Of a stretch of 64,000 nucleotides of DNA, positions 35,480 through 42,715 are shown piece after piece (the first letter of the stretch is position 1; each line of letters begins with the position of its first letter). This DNA is from Candidatus Gastranaerophilales bacterium (lineage in GTDB: Bacteria > Cyanobacteriota > Vampirovibrionia > Gastranaerophilales > Gastranaerophilaceae). Made by a program: the position numbers and the translations under genes. The DNA lies in contig CALUUN010000003.1 in NCBI GenBank assembly GCA_944323995.1, positions 62,001 through 126,000 on the forward strand. Reading direction: 5' to 3'. The notes beneath the pieces are model-generated. The model did no database searches and was not told the origin of the DNA. It saw nothing but the letters and a program-made list of their open reading frames with translations.

Positions 35480-35810
35480 TTTTCACATCCTTTCAGCCTG
35501 TATTGGCATGGTTATATTACTCTTTTTCTCTTGTTATTAAGATAAACACATTTTTCTCCCGAAAATTGCATGCATCATGTTGCTTTTACCATATTTGTAC
35601 ACCTTATAATTCTTACTATTCCTGCATTTTGACCGCTTAATATTTAAGTTTACAATACTTAATATATACGATTTATATACAGGTATAGTTCTACACACAT
35701 GTGTTTACGGCACTTTAGAAATCAATCTTTAATTCATGTAACAAAATATTAAGCGATAATTCCCTTATTACCCTATTTTCATATTCCCTTTTTAAATATA
35801 TAATTAACTT
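35480..35810. other. AT-rich intergenic region between divergent genes
   Basis: 331 nt with no credible gene. It contains the leaderless-type promoter of the ABC ATPase at its right end; the promoter of the coiled-coil gene is not clear. Short palindromes such as TGCATGCA and ACACATGTGT occur, with nothing more specific. Confidence 0.4.
35776..35804 (+). promoter_or_regulatory. Leaderless-type promoter with GTG start
   Basis: TTTTCA (35776-35781), 17 nt, TATAAT (35799-35804), 6 nt (TAACTT), GTG 35811. Confidence 0.65.
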
Positions 35811-36764
35811 GTGACGGTATTAGAAGTTAAAAATTTAAATTTAGGATTTAACTGTGAAAACGGATTTTGTCAGGCGTTGTATGATGTTTCGTTTTCACTT
35901 GAGGCGGGCAAGATGTACGCTCTTGTCGGCGAATCGGGCTGCGGCAAGACAATGAGTGCGATGAGCATATTGAGATTATTACCGAAAAATGCTGTCATAA
36001 CCGGCGGCGAAATATGTTTTCACGGTAAGGATTTGTTGAAGTTGCCGCAAAAAGATATGCAGAAAATCCGCGGTGCAAAAATTGCTTTGATACCGCAGGA
36101 TCCGATGACTTCTTTAAATCCGTTATATACAGTTGGAGATCAATTGCTTGAGGTTATAAAAATTCACCAGAATTTAGATGGCAAACAAGCGATACAAAAG
36201 GCTGCGGAAGCATTTGACATGGTTCAAATTCCGTGTGCTGCAGAAAGGCTCAAGTCATATCCGCATGAATTTTCCGGCGGAATGAAACAAAGAGCGATTA
36301 TTGCAATGGCGCTTGCGTGTAATGCGGAAATTCTTATTGCAGATGAGCCGACAACTGCGCTGGATGTTACCATTCAGGCACAGATAATGCGGCTGCTTCA
36401 AAAGATTAAAACAGAAACCGGAACCTCAATACTTTTGATTACTCATGATCTTGCGCTTGTCGGAGAAAATGCTGATGAGGTTGCGGTTATGTATTCGGGA
36501 AAAATTGTTGAAACCGCGCCTGCGGATGAATTTTTCCAGACTCCGAATCATCCGTATTCGACGGCATTATTAAATGCAATACCGTCGGTTAAATCTGAAA
36601 AACCCGAAACTATTCAGGGGCATCCGCCCAATATCCGGCAAAAAATTTCCGGATGTAAATTCCATCCGAGATGCAAACACTGTATGGAAATTTGCAAAAA
36701 AGAAGTTCCGCCGATGTATACGGTCGGCGAAAACCATTATTCTTCGTGTTTTTTAAATAAATAG
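35811..36764 (+). CDS. Oligopeptide-type ABC transporter ATP-binding protein (OppD/DppD-like)
   Basis: 317 residues starting with GTG. Walker A (GESGCGKT), Q-loop, signature (FSGGMKQR), Walker B (ILIADEPTTALD) and switch His (THDLAL) are complete. The C-terminal extension with HPRCKHCMEICKKEVPP is the Cys-rich segment typical of the peptide/nickel uptake ATPases. No permease or binding protein gene is adjacent, so its partners are encoded elsewhere. The start is supported by a TATAAT ending 6 nt before GTG. Confidence 0.9.
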   Translation: MTVLEVKNLNLGFNCENGFCQALYDVSFSLEAGKMYALVGESGCGKTMSAMSILRLLPKNAVITGGEICFHGKDLLKLPQKDMQKIRGAKIALIPQDPMTSLNPLYTVGDQLLEVIKIHQNLDGKQAIQKAAEAFDMVQIPCAAERLKSYPHEFSGGMKQRAIIAMALACNAEILIADEPTTALDVTIQAQIMRLLQKIKTETGTSILLITHDLALVGENADEVAVMYSGKIVETAPADEFFQTPNHPYSTALLNAIPSVKSEKPETIQGHPPNIRQKISGCKFHPRCKHCMEICKKEVPPMYTVGENHYSSCFLNK

Positions 36765-36787
36765 CGCGAAACTCAAGTTTCGCGCTA
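36762..36787 (+). terminator. Hairpin overlapping the ABC ATPase stop codon
   Basis: TAGCGCGAAAC-TCAA-GTTTCGCGCTA; the stop TAG is the first three bases of the left arm. There is no T-tract, so it may protect the 3' end rather than terminate. Downstream to 36905 further GC-rich inverted repeats occur (CCGGTGCCG / CGGGCACCGG). Confidence 0.5.
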
Positions 36788-36915
36788 CCGGCAGGGAATC
36801 ATGCCGTCCCTGAACCTCCGGTGCCGTATAAAACTGTGCCGATTTTTTTCGCACAGCCGCCGCGTTATATGCATGTCCCGAAAAATCCGGAATTGATTCG
36901 GCTCGGGCACCGGTT

Positions 36916-37395
36916 TTATTCTTTGATTTCTATTTTTTTAGGTTTTGAATTTTCAGTATTTTGTTTCGGAACGATTATTTTTAAAACACCGTTTTTGTAT
37001 TTTGCTTCTGCAAGGTCGCCTTTTACTGGTTGGTCAAAAGATATTGTTCTTTGATATTTTCCGTAACGGAATTCACTTGTGTGGAAGCGGGCGTTTTTTT
37101 CGTCCTCCTGTTTTTCTTCTTTTTCTTCCTGAATTTCGGCGGTTATTGTCATAAAATCGTTGTCTGTTTCTATTTCAATATCGTCTTTATTTATTCCCGG
37201 AAGCTGAACTTTTACTATATAGTTTTCTTTATTTTGCTTAACTTCTATTGCCGGACGCCAGATTGAATTTTTTTTGATATTTAAAGGGTTTGCAAAACTG
37301 TGCGTCAAAAGCGTATCTCGAAGAAAGTTATTTAATTCCTGATGGATACTGTCAAAGTATAAATCAGGTTCCCTTATTATTAAATCATGTTTCAT
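36916..37395 (-). CDS. Small heat shock protein, Hsp20/alpha-crystallin family
   Basis: 159 residues. The alpha-crystallin domain spans about 45-145: RPAIEVKQNKENYIVKVQLPG, then DDIEIE, with the conserved GVLKIIVPK near the end. A charged loop (EEKEEKQEDEK) sits between strands. The C-terminal tail lacks a clear I-x-I motif apart from KKIEIKE. It acts as an ATP-independent holdase that keeps unfolded proteins soluble. AAAGGAG lies before ATG 37395. No CIRCE element was seen upstream. Confidence 0.93.
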   Translation of the reverse strand: MKHDLIIREPDLYFDSIHQELNNFLRDTLLTHSFANPLNIKKNSIWRPAIEVKQNKENYIVKVQLPGINKDDIEIETDNDFMTITAEIQEEKEEKQEDEKNARFHTSEFRYGKYQRTISFDQPVKGDLAEAKYKNGVLKIIVPKQNTENSKPKKIEIKE

Positions 37396-37539
37396 CGGAA
37401 CTCCTTTCGTATAATCAGGATAACTTTTCTTTTTGGGGATTTCATTATCTTATTTGTTAATTATTTATCCTCAGATTATATACTTTCGTGTAATAGATTT
37501 AATTTTTCGTTATTAAAATAATATTTTCAGGAGGCTGTT

Positions 37540-38562
37540 ATGGCAATAAAAATGTTGGTATTTGATTACAGAGAAACCGAATACAAATTTTTCGGAGAAA
37601 ATAAGTTTAACAATTACGAGATAAAATTTTTCGATTTCAGTTTGAATGAGGAAACAATTGAGCGCGTTCCGGAACAAGACCGCGAACAGGCTTCAATAAT
37701 AAGTGTTTTTATAAATTCGGTTTTGACGGAAAACGTTATAGACAGCTTTAAAAATCTCCGTGCCATTGCAACCCGTTCAACCGGATATGATAATATAAAT
37801 AAAAAAGCCTGCATACGCCGCAATATTGCGCTTTTGAACGTACAAAATTACGGCGAAACAGCGGTTGCGGAATTTACGATGGGGCTTATTCTCGGGATTG
37901 TAAGAAATATTTTTACGGCGTCAACAAGCGTAAAAAACGGTGATTATCAAAAAAAATCTTTTGTGGGAAGAGATTTGGAAAAACTTACTCTCGGTGTTGT
38001 CGGAACAGGTGCAATAGGTGCTGCGGTATGCAGGCTTGCGCACGCTTTTAAGATGCGTATTCTTGCGTATGACCTGAACGAACGGCAGGAGCTTGAACAA
38101 AAATATAACGTTAATTTTACCACTCTTGATTTTCTTATAAGAAATTCCGATATCATAACCCTGCATGTTCCTTATACCGGCGATAATTACCACATGTTCT
38201 CAAAGCATGAATTTGATATTATGAAGGAGAATTCTTATTTTATAAATGTTGCGCGTGGTGAGATTGCGGAATTAAAGTATTTGAAAGAGCAGCTTGAAAA
38301 AGGAAAAATTCTCGGTGCGGCGCTTGATGTTGTTGCATGTGATGTTCAAGAGTGTGAAGATTTTAATAAAAAAAACGAGGTGTCCTCGCTTTCATGTTTT
38401 GAAAATTCCCAAACTGTAAAAGAGCTTATTTCAATGCCGAATGTTATTGTAACACCTCATATTGCTTACGAATCGCAGGATGCCGTTGATTTTATTTTAA
38501 GAAAAACTTTTGACGGTATAACGGATTTTATAAACGGCGGAAGCAAAAACAGAGTTTTTTAG
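37540..38562 (+). CDS. D-2-hydroxyacid dehydrogenase (D-lactate dehydrogenase-like)
   Basis: 340 residues. The NAD-binding motif GVVGTGAIGAAV lies near residue 150. Substrate and catalytic residues are in RSTGYDNI, NVARGEI (Arg), and TPHIAYES (His). The overall spacing and GETAVAEFTMGLIL fit the D-LDH/hydroxyisocaproate branch. A short Cys- and Glu-rich insertion (VACDVQECEDFNKKNE) lies before the last helices. AGGAGG precedes ATG 37540. Likely reduces pyruvate or another 2-oxoacid in fermentation. Confidence 0.9.
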   Translation: MAIKMLVFDYRETEYKFFGENKFNNYEIKFFDFSLNEETIERVPEQDREQASIISVFINSVLTENVIDSFKNLRAIATRSTGYDNINKKACIRRNIALLNVQNYGETAVAEFTMGLILGIVRNIFTASTSVKNGDYQKKSFVGRDLEKLTLGVVGTGAIGAAVCRLAHAFKMRILAYDLNERQELEQKYNVNFTTLDFLIRNSDIITLHVPYTGDNYHMFSKHEFDIMKENSYFINVARGEIAELKYLKEQLEKGKILGAALDVVACDVQECEDFNKKNEVSSLSCFENSQTVKELISMPNVIVTPHIAYESQDAVDFILRKTFDGITDFINGGSKNRVF

Positions 38563-38603
38563 ATAAAATTTGTTAAATTTTTTGCGCGGCTGAAAAATTA
38601 TTT

Positions 38604-38615
38604 TATAATAACAAT
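38604..38615 (+). promoter_or_regulatory. Leaderless-type -10 of the DUF4127 gene
   Basis: TATAAT at 38604-38609 followed by 6 nt (AACAAT) and ATG 38616. -35 weak. Confidence 0.55.
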
Positions 38616-39944
38616 ATGAAAATCGGATTTGTACCAATAGACAACAGACCGGTATGTTACTGTCTGCCCGCGCAAATTGCGGCAATTGACAGCAGTATTG
38701 AATTTTTTATGCCGAAGCGGGCATGGCTTGGCGGATTGACAAAATATGCCGCGGTTGAAGAAATTTTTACATGGCTTGAAAACCTTCCGGAACTTGATGC
38801 GATTATACTTTCTCTGGATACTCTTGCCTACGGCGGGCTTATACCTTCAAGAAGGTGTCCGGATTCATTTGAACAAATCAAAAAAAGGATTGAAAGATTA
38901 AAAAATATCATTCTTAAAAAACATGCCCGAATATATGCTTTTTCAAGCATTATGAGGATTTCAAACAACAACATAAACGAAGAAGAAAAAGAATACTGGA
39001 CGCATTGGGGCAAAAAAATATTTAACTATTCCTATTGTATGCATAAATTCGGAACTGTCTGCAAAAAAGAGATTCCGGACGAAGTCCTTGAAGATTACAT
39101 GCAGACCCGAAAAAGAAATTTTGAAATAAATAAAATCTATCTTGAGTGGCAAAAACAAGGTATTTTTGACACACTTGTTTTTTCAAAAGATGACTGCGCG
39201 GAGTACGGTTTCAACGTTCAGGAAGCAAAGGAGCTTGAAAGGCTCGGAGGTTTTGTAAAAACAGGCGCCGACGAAATTCCGCTTTCGCTTCTGGCAAGGG
39301 CGGTTGAAGGTGGGGTTAAAGTTGCGCCGGTGTTTTTGGAACCCGATCAATCTCATCTTATTTCAAATTATGAGGATGTTTCAATAGAGCAATGCGTAAA
39401 AGGCCAGACAGAACTTGCCGGATGCGGATTAACCGGAGCTGAGGATGCGGATATTCTGCTTTATGTCAACAATTTCAGGAACCGTCAGGGTGAAATTGTA
39501 ATGGGAGTTGATACAGAGATGTTTTCCGGCATGTGGCAAAGGCCCGAAAAGCCTTATATGATTGCGGATGTCAGGTTTGCAAACGGTGCTGATAATAATT
39601 TTGTAAACGAGTTGTTTAAAAATAATTTGGATGAGAATTTTTTCGGGTATTCGGCATGGAATACTTCCGCCAATACGCTCGGAAGTCTTATTTGTGCGGC
39701 AAAAATTAAATTTCTTGCCAAAAAATATAACGATGCAGCGTTCAAAAAATTGCAGACAATCAGATTTCTTGACGACTGGGCTTATCAGGCAAATGTAAGG
39801 CAGCTTAGGCCCGAATTTTCGGCCGTTAAAAATTTGATGAGGGATTTTGAGAAGATTGTTTTTGAAAAAATCGGTACAGATGCCGTGACCTGCTATAAAT
39901 TCCCGTGGAACAGATTGTTTGAGGTGGAAGTTGAGCTTAATTGA
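38616..39944 (+). CDS. DUF4127 family protein
   Basis: 442 residues. The N-terminal FVPIDNRPVCY and the SLDTLAYGGLIPSR segment are hallmarks of DUF4127, a family of unknown biochemical role in Firmicutes and Cyanobacteria-related lineages. Later conserved-looking parts are IPLSLLARAVE, AGCGLTGAEDADILLYVN and NTSANTLGSLI. No signal peptide or membrane helix. Two Cys near the N-terminus may be structural. The stop overlaps the start of the mntP-like gene by 14 nt, so they are coupled. Confidence 0.88.
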   Translation: MKIGFVPIDNRPVCYCLPAQIAAIDSSIEFFMPKRAWLGGLTKYAAVEEIFTWLENLPELDAIILSLDTLAYGGLIPSRRCPDSFEQIKKRIERLKNIILKKHARIYAFSSIMRISNNNINEEEKEYWTHWGKKIFNYSYCMHKFGTVCKKEIPDEVLEDYMQTRKRNFEINKIYLEWQKQGIFDTLVFSKDDCAEYGFNVQEAKELERLGGFVKTGADEIPLSLLARAVEGGVKVAPVFLEPDQSHLISNYEDVSIEQCVKGQTELAGCGLTGAEDADILLYVNNFRNRQGEIVMGVDTEMFSGMWQRPEKPYMIADVRFANGADNNFVNELFKNNLDENFFGYSAWNTSANTLGSLICAAKIKFLAKKYNDAAFKKLQTIRFLDDWAYQANVRQLRPEFSAVKNLMRDFEKIVFEKIGTDAVTCYKFPWNRLFEVEVELN

Positions 39945-40473
39945 CATAATTTTACTTGCAATAGCTTTAGGAATTGACTGCCTTGCGGTTTCTTTTTCGC
40001 AGGGGTTGATATTTACCGGAAACAGGATGAAAAATTCTCTGCGGCTTGCTTTGACCATGGGGTTATTTCAGGGATTGATGCCGTGTATAGGTTTTGCGGG
40101 CACGGATTACGTCAGAGATTTTGCGGAACCTTTCGGAAAATGGCTTGTGTTTGCAATATTTTTGGTTCTGGGGCTTAAATTTATTACAGAGGCCTTTCAG
40201 GATAAAAAAGAAGAAGTCTGCTGCATTGATTTCAGATGCCTTATGAGCCTCGGGATTGCAACAAGTATTGACGCTCTGGTTTCCGGTGCAAGTTTGAATC
40301 TGACGCGTACTCCGCTTGTTTTGTCCGCGTTGGTTATCGGAATTGTTTCGTTTTTTATGTCGATTTTCGGGTTCGGGTTAGGGAATTTTATAAAAAATTT
40401 CCCGTCAAAATACCTCGAAATTTCCGGCGGCTTAATTTTAATTTTTCTTGCAGTAAAATCATTATTTTTATAA
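39931..40473 (+). CDS. mntP: Manganese efflux pump MntP family
   Basis: 180 residues with six transmembrane segments arranged as two repeats of three, typical for MntP. Conserved acidic residues sit in the membrane segments ALGIDCLAVSF and GIATSIDALVSGASL. It should export Mn2+ and prevent manganese poisoning. The start is TTG 39931 behind GAGG 6 nt upstream, inside the end of the DUF4127 gene; an in-frame TTG at 39919 is the alternative. No yybP-ykoY manganese riboswitch was recognised upstream. A GGCATGCC hairpin follows. Confidence 0.88.
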   Translation: MSLIDIILLAIALGIDCLAVSFSQGLIFTGNRMKNSLRLALTMGLFQGLMPCIGFAGTDYVRDFAEPFGKWLVFAIFLVLGLKFITEAFQDKKEEVCCIDFRCLMSLGIATSIDALVSGASLNLTRTPLVLSALVIGIVSFFMSIFGFGLGNFIKNFPSKYLEISGGLILIFLAVKSLFL

Positions 40474-40474
40474 A

Positions 40475-40493
40475 GGCATGCCGCGGGCATGCC
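40475..40493 (+). terminator. Possible terminator hairpin after mntP
   Basis: GGCATGCC-GCG-GGCATGCC; stable stem but without a downstream T-tract. Confidence 0.4.
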
Positions 40494-40697
40494 AAAACGG
40501 GCTATATTTCTGAATATTTTACATTTCTTAATACATTTCAAAACCATGCAAAACCATGTCAGAACATGGGTTTTCATGGTTTAAAATCTTAAGAGCATGT
40601 CATAGCTTAATTATTACCATGATTGACAACTCAAAACGGGCTGTATGGCTTGATTAGACGGGTCTGTTACAAATCTTCATAACTTCATGTTTGACCC
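40494..40697. other. Intergenic region with a long ACCATG-rich imperfect hairpin
   Basis: No gene seen. At 40541-40582 the halves AAACCATGCAAAACCATGT and ACATGGGTTTTCATGGTTT pair almost fully (one bulge on each side) around a short loop. Further CATG and ATG-rich stretches follow. Confidence 0.4.
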
Positions 40698-40725
40698 TTG
40701 AAAAATAATACTTATTCCCTATAAT
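40698..40725 (+). promoter_or_regulatory. Promoter of the small Cys protein gene
   Basis: TTGAAA (40698-40703), 16 nt, TATAAT (40720-40725). Predicts a transcript start near 40732 and a leader of about 110 nt, unlike the leaderless genes around it. Confidence 0.6.
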
Positions 40726-40731
40726 GTTAGT

Positions 40732-40841
40732 ATAAACAGGTCGGAGATAGTTGATACAAGCGACCTAAGGGGTGGAGTAACGACAGTTATGCTGTCGGTA
40801 GTCGCTCATGTGTTAAGCAGATAAATTGGAGATTATATAAA
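40732..40841 (+). ncRNA. Structured 5' leader with mutually exclusive stems
   Basis: AGGTCG (40738-40743) can pair with CGACCT (40761-40766). Overlapping it, AGCGAC (40759-40764) can pair with GTCGCT (40801-40806), enclosing a CGACAG-TTATG-CTGTCG hairpin (40781-40797) and an internal purine-rich loop CTAAGGGGTGGAGTAA. The two pairings exclude each other, the layout expected of a switch. No known riboswitch class was recognised. Confidence 0.45.
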
Positions 40842-41063
40842 TTGTTTAGAAGTAGAGATATGGGTAGGGCAGTTGCTGTAAGAAGATGGACTCCGACAGC
40901 ACTTGAATGTTACAAAAGAGGATGCAACTGCGAAGGTTGTTTCTATAAAGATTTTTTCAGCGGGTCTTCGCAAAAATGTCAGATGAAAGCATCAGTTCTT
41001 GAACTGGTAAGAGTAATCGGCACACCGAGCGTTGAATTGCCGCAATTTATTATAGAAGATTAG
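40842..41063 (+). CDS. Small conserved-looking protein with Cys cluster
   Basis: 73 residues from TTG 40842, or 67 from ATG 40860. The core is RRWTPTALECYKRGCNCEGCFY followed by KCQMKASVLELVRVIG: five Cys with spacing C-x4-C-x-C-x2-C and a further Cys 15 or so residues on, suggesting a zinc or iron-sulfur site joined to a helical segment that could bind DNA. GGAG lies 10 nt before the TTG. It has a long structured leader and sits upstream of hpf with about 67 nt between. Family and function not recognised. Confidence 0.6.
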   Translation: MFRSRDMGRAVAVRRWTPTALECYKRGCNCEGCFYKDFFSGSSQKCQMKASVLELVRVIGTPSVELPQFIIED

Positions 41064-41095
41064 TTTGTTACCCCTTTAAAAAATACTAAAATTGT

Positions 41096-41116
41096 GTTAT
41101 ACTGCAAAAGTATAAC
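41096..41116 (+). promoter_or_regulatory. Inverted repeat over the hpf promoter
   Basis: GTTATACT-GCAAA-AGTATAAC. The left arm contains TATACT (41098-41103), the likely -10 for hpf with TTTAAA 17 nt upstream, so a bound protein or hairpin could control hpf. Confidence 0.5.
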
Positions 41117-41130
41117 AATGGAGGTTTTAA

Positions 41131-41502
41131 ATGCACATTTACGTAAACGGAAGAAACATCGAAATTACTGACGCTATCAAGGCTTATGTAAAAGAAAAAA
41201 TGGGCAAAGTTGCAGCTCATTACGACCAGATTCAAGGTATTGACGTTGTTTTGTCGGTAATCAAAAACCCTTCGGCATCCGGAAAACATGTTGCGGAAGT
41301 TTCCTGCAAAATGACATCAGGCGTTATCCGCTGTGAAGAGGCTGCTGAATCTATGTATGCAAGTATTGACCTGCTCGCTGATAAATTGGCCCGTCAGGTG
41401 GAAAAATATAAAGGCAAAACTCTTGCGCCCGGTAAAGAATCTATCAGAACAGAGGTTGCTGAAGATAAAACGGAAGAAGCTGTTGAAGAAGTTGCCGAAT
41501 AA
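41131..41502 (+). CDS. hpf: Ribosome hibernation-promoting factor, short form
   Basis: 123 residues. The HPF/YfiA domain fills residues 1-95: MHIYVNGRNIEITDAIKAYV at the start and AAESMYASIDLLADKLARQV near its end. The C-terminal 30 residues are acidic (EDKTEEAVEEVAE) and lack the dimerisation domain of the long form. It binds the 30S decoding centre and inactivates idle ribosomes, typically in stationary phase. TGGAGG precedes ATG 41131; an inverted repeat covers the promoter and an intrinsic terminator follows. Confidence 0.92.
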   Translation: MHIYVNGRNIEITDAIKAYVKEKMGKVAAHYDQIQGIDVVLSVIKNPSASGKHVAEVSCKMTSGVIRCEEAAESMYASIDLLADKLARQVEKYKGKTLAPGKESIRTEVAEDKTEEAVEEVAE

Positions 41503-41510
41503 AATTTTTA

Positions 41511-41534
41511 AAGCTCCCGAAAGGGAGCTTTTTT
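41511..41534 (+). terminator. Intrinsic terminator of hpf
   Basis: AAGCTCCC-GAAA-GGGAGCTT followed by TTTT; classical. Confidence 0.92.
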
Positions 41535-41641
41535 AAAACTCTTGCCAAAAAATGAAAAAAATGCTATATTAAAACAGTAGAGCAACACATGAACAACGAA
41601 AGGGGCTAAAAGTATGATGAATAGTGGATTTCAGCCTAAAT

Positions 41642-41650
41642 GGGGGGGGG
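41642..41650 (+). repeat. Homopolymeric G9 tract near the 5' end of the second pilin gene
   Basis: Nine G. ATG 41614, which follows AAGGGG, reads into this tract and hits TAA at 41659-41661. One extra G would join that start to the downstream pilin frame. A candidate slippage site; an assembly error is also possible. Confidence 0.6.
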
Positions 41651-41761
41651 TACTTTTTTAAGCTCTCACCGTGCGGGTTTCGGGGTATTTTGGAGTAAAG
41701 CGTTAAGCAAAAGCACCGCAGAGAGTGCATTTGCAGGGTCGGAAAATTGCAACGATAATGC

Positions 41762-41866
41762 GATTACTACGCAGACTGCGTCTGCTCGTAATGACAGCGC
41801 ACACAACCCTCTACCTTTGGGAGAGGGTGGCACGCAGTGCCGGGTGAGGGTCAAAAAGGCCGCCTT
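41762..41866 (+). repeat. Two REP-like palindromic repeats at the pilin 5' end
   Basis: First, ATTAC-TAC-GCAGAC-TGC-GTCTGC-TC-GTAAT (about 41763-41793). Second, CCCTCT...AGAGGG followed by GGCAC-GCA-GTGCC and GGGTGAGGG (about 41810-41850), which has the same hairpin-hairpin-G-rich order as the ends of DUF559 element 1. Both are read in the pilin frame. Confidence 0.55.
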
Positions 41867-42662
41867 TACTTTAGCGGAGGTTTTAATCACTCTTGCAATA
41901 ATCGGCATTGTTGCGGCACTGACAATTCCGGCATTGATAAGCAAATATCAAGACAGAGCCCTTGAAACAGCTTATCAAAAAGCAAAAGCAAGTATTGCAA
42001 ACGGTTACAAATTGATGATGGCACAAGAAGGTGTCTTTTCAATAAATGATTTATCATTGTTTAATGAATGTTCGGATATGACAAGCGATAATGATTCTAA
42101 AAATTGTGTGAGAAAATCATATAAAAATTCGTTCAGAGTAATTGAGGATGCTTTTTATGGTGATCAAAATATCTCAATGAACTTGCCGGATGAATATTCA
42201 TCACCTGAAACGACGAATAAATCACCGTTCAGGTGGTTAGAAAATTTTGACTCTCAAAGCGGTTCGGATAACATATTTTATGCTATGTATGTTTATAAAC
42301 TGCAAGACGGCGGAATTTACGGGTGGTATGATTTTTCACTTAGTTCTTCAGAATACGAATCATGGCTAAACTCTTTATTCATCGCCGTTGATGTAAACGG
42401 TTTAAATAATCCAAATACGGTCGGAGATGATTTATATTTGTTCAGGCTTTCAGGTAACGGCGCAGTAAGTGATGTAACCTTTGAACTGGAAGCCAGCGGA
42501 TGTTCATTTGATGCTCTTGACAAATGTAATCCGGAGCAGTGTGCCCGCTTGGTAGATAACTGTGATAAAGAGGGTTGTGATGCAACTTGTGACAGAGGAA
42601 AATGGGACTATGAAACAAACTCATGCACTAAAGTCCGAGAAACAGGTATATGTCCAAATTAG
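41844..42662 (+). CDS. Type IV pilin-like protein, start altered by repeats
   Basis: 272 residues from GTG 41844 (MRVKKAA|FTLAEVLITLAIIGIVAA), which gives a normal-length prepilin leader. The frame is open further up to ATG 41640, but that adds about 68 residues of translated repeat sequence and has no ribosome binding site. Glu at mature position 5 and the hydrophobic helix are intact. The C-terminal 60 residues are Cys-rich (CSFDALDKCNPEQC, CDKEGCDATC), probably disulfide-bonded outside the cell. Likely exported by a type II/IV pilus-like system; no assembly genes are in this window. A strong terminator follows. Confidence 0.75.
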   Translation: MRVKKAAFTLAEVLITLAIIGIVAALTIPALISKYQDRALETAYQKAKASIANGYKLMMAQEGVFSINDLSLFNECSDMTSDNDSKNCVRKSYKNSFRVIEDAFYGDQNISMNLPDEYSSPETTNKSPFRWLENFDSQSGSDNIFYAMYVYKLQDGGIYGWYDFSLSSSEYESWLNSLFIAVDVNGLNNPNTVGDDLYLFRLSGNGAVSDVTFELEASGCSFDALDKCNPEQCARLVDNCDKEGCDATCDRGKWDYETNSCTKVRETGICPN

Positions 42663-42671
42663 CAAAAACAA

Positions 42672-42702
42672 AGCCGGCTTTTTTAAAAGCCGGCTGATTT
42701 TT
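42672..42702. terminator. Terminator between the pilin and HEAT genes
   Basis: AGCCGGCTTTT-TT-AAAAGCCGGCT hairpin, followed by GATTTTTG on the plus strand. Confidence 0.8.
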
Positions 42703-42715
42703 GTAGTACAGAAAT

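Noticed and set aside
36821-37266. Open frames antisense to hsp20
   Set aside because: Phe/Leu-rich shadows of the Lys/Glu-rich Hsp20 gene; the alpha-crystallin domain on the minus strand is secure.
40760-40790. GGGGTGGAGTAAC resembling part of a yybP-ykoY manganese riboswitch
   Set aside because: The second conserved element was not found, the stems differ, and mntP lies upstream rather than downstream.
41131-41502. Possible raiA-type structured RNA upstream of hpf
   Set aside because: The space between the preceding gene and hpf is only 67 nt, far too short; only a simple inverted repeat is present.
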